Source: DASXPG01 sp044449445 (GTDB lineage: Bacteria; Gemmatimonadota; Gemmatimonadetes; Gemmatimonadales; JACORV01). From it: a stretch of 20,289 bases of DNA. Below, in pieces: positions 13,202 to 20,289 of this stretch. Location of the stretch: assembly GCA_044449445.1 (NCBI GenBank), contig JBIOIA010000024.1, forward strand, positions 1 through 20,289, written 5' to 3'. The notes under the pieces are model-generated. The model was not told where the DNA came from, did no database searches, and worked only from the letters and a program-made list of their open reading frames with translations. The position numbers and the translations under genes are program-made. Numbering within the stretch: the stretch's first letter is position 1; each line of letters begins with the position of its first letter.

Positions 13202-15150
13202 CGCCCGCCCTGCCAGGCCGGAAGCGCGGGCTCCGCGTCGGTCGCGCGCTCGAGGCGACGCCTTGCCTGGAGCAGCGCGGGCAGCGCGTCGTGCCCGCCG
13301 CGCAGCGCATCGATCGCCCGGCCGAGCGGCTCGGCGGCGTCGCGCGCGTTCGCGAGCGCGTCCACGCGGATGAACTGGAGCGAATCCGCGGCGTGCGGCG
13401 CGTCACGCGCCAGCCGGTCGATCGCTTTGTCTAGCCGAGACAGCAGCGCGCGCCGTACGTCCGCCTCGGCCGCTCGCTTCGTGCGCGTCGCGGCGGCGAC
13501 GGGGTCGGTGCCCTTGAGGCGCACGCGGTCCACGTCCACGACCACCTTCGGCAGGCGCCCGCGGATGTAGTAGCGGGGCGTCGCATCGCGCGCCTTCATC
13601 AGGAAACCCAGCGCACGGCGCATGTGCGGCAGCGCCTGAGCGACGCGCGCAGGCCGCAGCTCGCGCTCCGCGTCGCCCATCTCGGACGCGGCCTGCACCA
13701 GCAGCGAGATCTCGCTGGTGCTCACGACGCCGGGGCTCTCGACGTCCATGAGATCGTCGATCACCGCCTGCACGCGCCCCATCACATCGTCCTGCCGCCC
13801 CGCGAGCGCGAGCGAACGCGCCGCGAACGTGTCGGCCGCGAGGCGCGGGCGTCCAAGCTCGAGCGTCTCGGCACGCAGGATCAGCATGCGCTCGCTGAGC
13901 GCCGTGGTGTCGAGGCGCGCCGGACCCGCGAGGTCCAGGCTGAGGGTGTCGCGCTCGCGCGGATCAGCGATCCGGATCGTGCGCGTGTCGGACGCGCCGG
14001 TGTCGGGCCCCGAGACCGTGTTCGCGTCCCAGGCCACGGCGCGCACGTGCAGCACGTCGCCGGGCGAAAGGTGCAGCGTGTCGAGCAGCAGCTCGGCGTG
14101 GATGGACGCCGCGTGCGAGAGGCCGGCCGCAACGCCACCGACGGTCCAGCGGCGGGTCGTGAATCGCTCGCCCGATCCCGCCGTGTGCATCAGCTCGAAT
14201 TCCGCGCGCACGAGGCCGATGTCGTCGCTCGCAGCCGCGGCGAGCGCGATCCGGTCGCTCGGCTGCGCGTACGTCGTGTCGGTGCGCGGCGACTCGAGGG
14301 TGACGACGGGCGCGGCGTCCGCCCGTGGATCCAGCGCGATCAGCCGCGCTTCGCCGCGGTCGGTGAGCCGCAGGACGGCCGGCTGCGTCGGCATCGTGAG
14401 CGCGACGCTCCACGTGTCGCCGGCCACCGAAAGCGGCAGCGCGCGCTCGCCCAGCAGTCCGCCGGGGCTCGTTTCGATCGGGAGCGCCGCGCCGCGGCCC
14501 AGCACGATCACCCGGCTCGCCACGAGCGCGCTCACCGACGACGGATCGTCGAGGGCCTGCGCCGGCAGACCGGTGTACGCGGGCGGTTCGATGCGCACGA
14601 CGATCGTGGCGAGTCGGCCGCCGAGTCGCGCGTGGCCTGCCGGCCTCGCGAGCAGATCGCCGGCATGCGCGTGAACGACGCGATCGAGCGCGCCGCCCGG
14701 CAGCGCGGCGAGCGCCATCACGAGAACCGCGAGGGCGGCCAGGGGCACCCCGAAGGCGCGACCGATGAACGCGCGCGGGGGCCCCGCGGGGTCCACCAGA
14801 TCCACGACCTGCTCGAGCGCCGACGATTGCGGCGCGGCGGGGAATTCGAGCGCGGTGGCGAGGGCGAACTGAAGGGCCGGATTGCGTTCTTCGAGCAGCA
14901 GGGCAACGCGCGGCAGACTGATCGCGTGGCGCGAGCGCCACAGTGCGGCGGCGCCGGCCAGCGCGGCGGCGAGCGTCGCCGCCGCCAGCGCCGCGCGCCG
15001 GAATCCCAGCGGCAGTGGCGTCACGAGGTCGCCGAACGCAGTCACCAGAACCGCGGCGGCGAACGCGAGGAGGGCCCACGAAAACGCCGCGCCGAGCGCG
15101 GCGGCGAGCAGTGCCGCGCGTGCGCGGCGCACCCGCTCGATTGCGCGCAC
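13198..15150 (-). CDS. Large membrane protein of the MoxR operon, DUF4175-like
   Basis: The 650-residue protein starts at GTG, two bases after the BatA-like stop. Two transmembrane segments lie near the N-terminus (about 10-40 and 50-70), and a third near residues 130-150 (FGVPLAALAVLVMALAALPG). A long Ig-like extracytoplasmic region follows, with VVRIEPPAYTGLP and DRIALAAAASDDIGLVRAEF, typical of the DUF4175-like proteins of vWA/MoxR clusters. The C-terminal part (from about residue 420) is helical and charged, possibly coiled coil. It probably forms the structural membrane piece of the complex. The exact Pfam assignment should be regarded as provisional. Confidence 0.75.
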   Translation of the reverse strand: MRAIERVRRARAALLAAALGAAFSWALLAFAAAVLVTAFGDLVTPLPLGFRRAALAAATLAAALAGAAALWRSRHAISLPRVALLLEERNPALQFALATALEFPAAPQSSALEQVVDLVDPAGPPRAFIGRAFGVPLAALAVLVMALAALPGGALDRVVHAHAGDLLARPAGHARLGGRLATIVVRIEPPAYTGLPAQALDDPSSVSALVASRVIVLGRGAALPIETSPGGLLGERALPLSVAGDTWSVALTMPTQPAVLRLTDRGEARLIALDPRADAAPVVTLESPRTDTTYAQPSDRIALAAAASDDIGLVRAEFELMHTAGSGERFTTRRWTVGGVAAGLSHAASIHAELLLDTLHLSPGDVLHVRAVAWDANTVSGPDTGASDTRTIRIADPRERDTLSLDLAGPARLDTTALSERMLILRAETLELGRPRLAADTFAARSLALAGRQDDVMGRVQAVIDDLMDVESPGVVSTSEISLLVQAASEMGDAERELRPARVAQALPHMRRALGFLMKARDATPRYYIRGRLPKVVVDVDRVRLKGTDPVAAATRTKRAAEADVRRALLSRLDKAIDRLARDAPHAADSLQFIRVDALANARDAAEPLGRAIDALRGGHDALPALLQARRRLERATDAEPALPAWQGGR

Positions 15151-15152
15151 CG

Positions 15153-16448
15153 CTAGGCCGCGGTCGCGCCCGCCGTCCGCCGCCTCATGACCATCTCACC
15201 GGCCGCGAGGGCGAGCGCGGCCGCGAGCAGCCACGGTGCCAGCGGCACGCGCAGCGCTTCGGGCGCCGGGAAAGCGCCGCCGGCGGCCCTGCCCCGGCCC
15301 GCCCCGGCGAGCGCGGCCTGTTGCGCGCGCGAGGCACGGGCGGACGGCTCCGCCCCGCCGCACGGCCCGGTCAGCGCCGCCACCAGTTTCGCGAATCTCG
15401 GCTGGAGCACGAGGTCGCCGGTCGCCGGTACCTCCACCGCCACCGTCCGGATGCAGCCCGCTCCGATATCGCTCTCGATCGCGGCGGGCGAGCCGTCCAC
15501 CCAGCGCGCGACGACGCGATAAGGCGCAGGAGCGTTGGAGCGCAGGAGCGTGGGAGCGGCGCCGGTCAGACGGGCGTAACGCACGAACGGCGCAACGACG
15601 ACCACGTCACCCGCGGTCACCGCGCCCACCGTGTCACCAGCGCGCGTTCTTCCGCGCGGCCATTCGACGAGCACGTGCCCGCTCGCACGAGCCCACGCCG
15701 TATCGGCCGCGCTCGGAGTCGCGCGTACGATGCGAACGGACGCGGGACCGCGCGAAGGAGGCAGCGCGAAGCGCAGCGGATCATCGGCCGCGTCGGGGAG
15801 CAAGGAAGACTGTTGCGGCACGGTATCGGTCATCGCAGAGACCGGGACCAGCCGGATCGCGCCCGGCCACAGCGCCCGCACCGAGTCCGTGGCGGCGTCC
15901 ATCTCTCGGTTCGTGACCGGCGAGATGACGGTCAGCTCGAGCGAGTCGGCGTTCTCCTGCATCTCCGAGGCGAGCCGAATCGCCGCGACCAGCGCCGGCG
16001 TGAGGCGGCCGCGTCGCGTGGAGCGGCGCAGCGTCGCGATGGAATCCGACGCGCCCTCGCGAATCACGGTCACCGACGAATCGAACAGCACCAGCGCGTC
16101 GCCCCACTCGTGCATGCCGCGCGCGCTGTCGGCCACCTCCGAGGCGTCGGCGACGGAGCTCGAGCGGTCCACGACGAGAATGCGCACGAGAGCGCGGTGT
16201 CTCGGAGGGAGCACCGGGCCCGCGAGCGCAGCCCCCACGACGAGAATCAGCGCCACGCGGACCAGGAGCAACAGCACGTCGTTGAAGCGCAGTGCGCGGC
16301 TCGTTTCGCGCACCGGCCGCTCCGGCGCGAACCGCGCGGTCGGGAGCGGCGCCGTCTTCGGGTCGGTCGTGACGATGAAGTGCAGGCCGACGATGAGCGC
16401 GGAGAGCGCGAAGGCGGCGACGAGGAATCCCGGATTGACGAAGCTCAT
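15153..16448 (-). CDS. BatA-like membrane protein with vWA domain
   Basis: The 431-residue protein starts at the ATGA overlap with DUF58 (16445-16448). The frame upstream of that is a shadow. The N-terminus MSFVNPGFLVAAFALSALIV is the aerotolerance-regulator (BatA) N-terminal segment, followed by a second helix (VRVALILVVGAALAGPVLPP). A von Willebrand A region begins RILVVDRSSSVAD. The metal-ion-dependent adhesion site DxSxS is DRSSS at residues 94-98, intact. A third transmembrane segment ends the protein (APWLLAAALALAAGEMV). The protein anchors the MoxR/DUF58 system in the membrane in related clusters. Its specific target here is unknown. Confidence 0.85.
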   Translation of the reverse strand: MSFVNPGFLVAAFALSALIVGLHFIVTTDPKTAPLPTARFAPERPVRETSRALRFNDVLLLLVRVALILVVGAALAGPVLPPRHRALVRILVVDRSSSVADASEVADSARGMHEWGDALVLFDSSVTVIREGASDSIATLRRSTRRGRLTPALVAAIRLASEMQENADSLELTVISPVTNREMDAATDSVRALWPGAIRLVPVSAMTDTVPQQSSLLPDAADDPLRFALPPSRGPASVRIVRATPSAADTAWARASGHVLVEWPRGRTRAGDTVGAVTAGDVVVVAPFVRYARLTGAAPTLLRSNAPAPYRVVARWVDGSPAAIESDIGAGCIRTVAVEVPATGDLVLQPRFAKLVAALTGPCGGAEPSARASRAQQAALAGAGRGRAAGGAFPAPEALRVPLAPWLLAAALALAAGEMVMRRRTAGATAA

Positions 16449-17320
16449 CCGGCCCTCGCCACGACGTCGGGTGCGGCGACGCGCCGCACGACGTCCTCGG
16501 GAAGCTCGTCGGTGGTCGCCAGGCGGTACGCGGCGCCCGCGCCGCGCCACGCGGCGGCCAGCTGCTCGCGCCACCGGCCGAACGCGTCTCGATACGCGGC
16601 GAGCCCCGCGGCGTCGAGCGTGCCGCGTCGGAGCGGGTCCTCGGGATCGATCACGATGCCCCCCGTCGCCTCCGGTTCGAGCTCCTCGCGCGCCACCACG
16701 TGCACGGCGGTCACCTCGCGCCCTTCCGCGATCAGCTCGCGCGATTCGCGCAGCACGGCGTCGGCGTCACCCAGGAAGTCGCTGACGATCGCGATCCGCC
16801 GGCACAACCGCAACGTCGCGAGGGCCGGCGCCAGCGGCGCGACGCCGCCGGGCGTCGTCTCGAGCAGCAGCCGGAGCAAGTGCGCCACGGTGCCGCGGCG
16901 CGTGCGCGGCGGCAGCGCGGTGACGCCGCGCTGGTGCGCGACCCAGAGGCCGACCGGATCGCTGTCGCCGTGCGCGACCGCGCACAGCCCCAGCGCGATC
17001 GCCGCCGCCAGCTCCCACTTGCCCTGCGTGGCGGCCGGGAACGCCATGCTCGCGCTCGCATCCACCAGGACCGCCGTGCGCAGGCTGGAGTCGTCGTGCG
17101 CGAGCCGGATCGCCACCCGCTCGGTGCGCGCGAACAGCTTCCAGTCGATGCGCGCCGGATCGTCGCCCTGCTGATAGGGACGATACTCGCGAAACTCCGG
17201 CGAGCTGCCGACGCGCTTCGAGCGGTGGGCGCCGTGCGCCGCGCCAAGGGTCTGGCGCCGCGCGGGCCAGTGGACCCCGCGAACCGAGTCGAGCAATGCG
17301 CCGCTGGTCAGTCTCTTCAT
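16445..17320 (-). CDS. DUF58 domain protein
   Basis: The 291-residue protein carries the DUF58 signature at residues 43-66 (FREYRPYQQGDDPARIDWK and following). Next comes a vWA-like fold with a MIDAS motif DASAS (87-91) in AVLVDASASMAF. DUF58 proteins are encoded beside MoxR ATPases and probably act as metal-binding adaptor or substrate-presenting subunits. The ATG lies one base after the MoxR stop, and its own stop overlaps the BatA-like start, so translation of the three is coupled. No transmembrane segment is seen. Length and motif order are normal for the family. Confidence 0.93.
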   Translation of the reverse strand: MKRLTSGALLDSVRGVHWPARRQTLGAAHGAHRSKRVGSSPEFREYRPYQQGDDPARIDWKLFARTERVAIRLAHDDSSLRTAVLVDASASMAFPAATQGKWELAAAIALGLCAVAHGDSDPVGLWVAHQRGVTALPPRTRRGTVAHLLRLLLETTPGGVAPLAPALATLRLCRRIAIVSDFLGDADAVLRESRELIAEGREVTAVHVVAREELEPEATGGIVIDPEDPLRRGTLDAAGLAAYRDAFGRWREQLAAAWRGAGAAYRLATTDELPEDVVRRVAAPDVVARAG

Positions 17321-17321
17321 G

Positions 17322-18346
<1,025 letters not shown>

Positions 18347-18350
<4 letters not shown>

Positions 18351-19132
18351 TCGGGAAGTTCCCGCACCCAGACGTTGCGATAGCGCACGCGGTTGCCGTG
18401 ATCCTGGAGCGCGAGCGGCAGACGGTCACCGTGCGGCTGGTAGCGCGCGATCTGCATGTGCACCGTCCAGCCAGTGATCGTCGTGTTGTCCTGCACCAGC
18501 ACGCCGTTGTGGAGGACCGTGATGCGCGCCGGCTGCGTCACGCTACCGTCGGAACCGAACCGCGGACGATGAAACACGATGTCGTACACGTTCCACTGGC
18601 CCGGCGGCCGCATCGCGTTGGCGAGCGGCGGGCTCTGTCCGTAGATCGCCGCGGCCTGGCCGTCGGCGTAGGTCTCGTTGTGGTACGAATCGAGCACCTG
18701 CACCTCGTAGTGCGTCATCAGGAAGACACCGCTGTTCCCGCGCTCCTGGCCCTCACCGCGCGGCGGCACCGGCGCCGACCATTCAATATGGAGCTGTACG
18801 TCGCCGAAGCCGCGCCGAGTCATGATCCCGCCCGTGCCCGGCGCGACCTCCATGTACCCGCCCAGCACGTTCCACCGGGCCGCCGAGCTGTCGTTCTGCG
18901 ACATCCACTGCGACAGATCGTGGCCGTCGAACAGCACCACCGCGTCCGACGGGGGCGGCACCGGCGCGGGATCGGGACCCGGATCCACCACCGGCGGCTT
19001 CGGACGGCTCAGAGAATGGACGTTCCACTGTGCACCGGGCGGCCGAGGGCCTTCGCGTTCCTGGGCAAACGCCGAGCGGCCGAGAACTCCCAGGCACAGC
19101 GCGCACACCGCAAGCCGCTTCACGGTCTCCAT
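18347..19132 (-). CDS. Secreted DUF1080 / 3-keto-disaccharide hydrolase domain protein
   Basis: The 261-residue protein has a signal peptide (METVKRLAVCALCLGVLGRS, then AFAQ). A Pro-rich linker (about 43-62) leads to a DUF1080 beta-sandwich from about residue 64 (VVLFDGHDLSQW). Family features are RGNSGVFLMTHYEVQVLDS, PPGQWNVYDIVFHRP, ITVLHNGVLVQDN and a closing LQDHGNRVRYRNVWVR. It would act outside the cytoplasm on oxidised glycosides. It is the second DUF1080 protein of the window and only modestly similar to the first. The start overlaps the upstream oxidoreductase by 13 bases, and its stop overlaps the MoxR start. Its pairing with a Gfo/Idh gene repeats the pattern of the left-hand operon. 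Confidence 0.9.
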
Positions 19133-20289
19133 GTCCCCTTCGCCACCTTCGGCACGAATTCATCCAGCCCGCGCGGCGGGAAGCTCAGGGTCCGGCCCTG
19201 CTCGGCGCTCATGTAGGCTGTCATCAGGATACGCACGACCTCCACCCCGTCGCTGAAGGTGAGCCGGGGCTTCTCCTTGCCCTGGAACACCCGCACGAAG
19301 TGCCGGTTCTCGTTGACATAGCCGTAGGCAGCGAATTCTTCAGCAACCACGGGCATCTGCCCCGTCTCGGCGTTCTGCTTTTCGACCAGGTCCTCGCCGG
19401 CCCTGCCCTTGACCTCGCGAGAGAAGAACAACTTGAGTCCCGCGTCCAGGCTGTTCCACGCCATCGAGTATTCGGGCCCCAGCAGCTCGGCGGAGAGGCG
19501 CAGGCCGGCTCCCACGAAGCTCCAGCTCGTGGTGGCCTCGCCCATCACCGTCAGGCCCTCGGGCGTCTCGAACTCGATCGTGACGCTGGCGAAGTCTTCC
19601 GAAGGGCGGCGCCGGTAGTCGGTGCCCGGCTGCGCCCGCTTGAGGCGTTTCGCGTAGACCGGCCGCGTCCACTTGAGCGACGCGATATGCGCGGTGATCC
19701 GCTTCGGCTTCACGGTGCCTAACGGTTCACCCGGTTCGGTAAGGAGATGCCTAACGACTAATGCCGAGTGGCACATCATGTCGTTCAGGACGCCGCCGCC
19801 CTGGAGCCTGCCCTGCCAGAACCACGGGCGATGCGGGCCACTGTGCTCCTCGGCCGCGCGCGCGAGGTACGGCCGGCCGGTGAGCCTGGCGCCGCGCGCC
19901 CACAGCAGCGCGCGTCCGGCCTCGATGCTGGGGGCGAACAACTGGTTCTCGAGGTAGCCGGTCCTGAGCCGCGCCTTGCGGGCCAGCGCCGCGACCTGGC
20001 GCGCCTCGGTGACGTTCCGGGCCAGCGGCTTCTCGCACGCCAGGCCGACCAGGTCGCCGCGGCCGCGCTCGATCGTGTCCACGATCTCTTCGACGTTGGC
20101 GATGCGCGCCTGGTTGGGACCGCACAGCCAGATCGCGTCGATCCGGGGATCGGCCACCATCGCGGCGATGGACTTGAACGGCTTCGCGGCGCCGACGTCC
20201 AGCGACCTTGCGAGTCGCGCCGTGCCGGCCGCGTTGGCTGGGTTCGGGCTCCAGATGCCGAGGATCTCGCAATCGCGCACCTGCTGGAA
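19120..20289 (-). CDS. Gfo/Idh/MocA family oxidoreductase, 5' partial
   Basis: The frame is open beyond the window edge, and about 389 residues are visible. A GTG at 20280 is internal, because FQQVRDCEILGIWSP is the expected second strand region of a Rossmann fold. The GxGxxG motif therefore lies outside the window. Visible features are DAIWLCGPNQ, then ACEKPLARNVTEA with the EKP lysine motif, and a C-terminal domain with GGVLNDMMCHSALVVRHLL carrying the conserved His. It is cytoplasmic or exported depending on the missing N-terminus. It is the first visible gene of the long minus-strand operon and overlaps the DUF1080 gene by 13 bases. The substrate is unknown. Confidence 0.9.
   Translation of the reverse strand, partial: FQQVRDCEILGIWSPNPANAAGTARLARSLDVGAAKPFKSIAAMVADPRIDAIWLCGPNQARIANVEEIVDTIERGRGDLVGLACEKPLARNVTEARQVAALARKARLRTGYLENQLFAPSIEAGRALLWARGARLTGRPYLARAAEEHSGPHRPWFWQGRLQGGGVLNDMMCHSALVVRHLLTEPGEPLGTVKPKRITAHIASLKWTRPVYAKRLKRAQPGTDYRRRPSEDFASVTIEFETPEGLTVMGEATTSWSFVGAGLRLSAELLGPEYSMAWNSLDAGLKLFFSREVKGRAGEDLVEKQNAETGQMPVVAEEFAAYGYVNENRHFVRVFQGKEKPRLTFSDGVEVVRILMTAYMSAEQGRTLSFPPRGLDEFVPKVAKGTWRP

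Noticed and set aside
13624..17174. Very long open frames on the plus strand across the MoxR operon (510 and 743 codons)
   Set aside because: They are antisense to well-supported minus-strand genes. Their translations are Arg, Ala and Gly-rich without domains, as expected where GC-rich codons suppress stop codons.

Overview
This is a GC-rich bacterial window with 18 supported protein genes, one very short leader ORF, and no rRNA, tRNA, CRISPR array or transposon. The composition, the many secreted or Tat-exported sugar-oxidation proteins and the compact MoxR/DUF58/DUF4159 block fit a Gemmatimonadota-like or related soil or environmental lineage. That assignment is inference, because the window holds no phylogenetic marker.

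Region A (1-4127, + strand) is a tightly packed operon. It holds a DUF1080 (3-keto-disaccharide hydrolase type) protein cut by the window edge, an NHS-type MFS permease starting on a GTGA overlap, a secreted protein of unknown function, and a Tat-type Gfo/Idh/MocA oxidoreductase. Together they suggest uptake and oxidative processing of a sugar or nucleoside-like compound.

Region B (4128-5053, + strand) is phenylalanine 4-hydroxylase with a striking leader. A 24-25 codon ORF carries four Tyr codons within seven codons. It is followed by a perfect 10-bp intrinsic terminator ending about 20 nt before the phhA start codon. The leader also contains a copy of the terminator's 3' arm, which could pair with the 5' arm as an antiterminator. 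This is a textbook attenuator layout that would switch on tyrosine synthesis from phenylalanine when charged tRNA-Tyr is scarce. It is the most interesting item in the window.

Region C (5107-11140, - strand) is visibly less GC-rich. Five genes overlap stop-to-start: a small secreted protein, an M74/MepA-like lipoprotein peptidase with a calcium-loop motif, a beta-propeller protein, an NHL-repeat protein with FlgD-like domains, and an outer-membrane-barrel-like protein. A separate lipoprotein with an HEMLH motif lies upstream. I do not recognise this as a described system; it looks like an envelope or secretion module.

Region D (11308-20289, - strand) is one long operon. It begins with a second Gfo/Idh/MocA plus DUF1080 pair and runs by overlap into a MoxR AAA ATPase, a DUF58 protein, a BatA-like vWA membrane protein, a DUF4175-like membrane protein, a DUF4159 protein and a GATase-like membrane protein. 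The MoxR block probably forms a membrane-associated chaperone or co-factor-insertion type complex. Its substrate is unknown.
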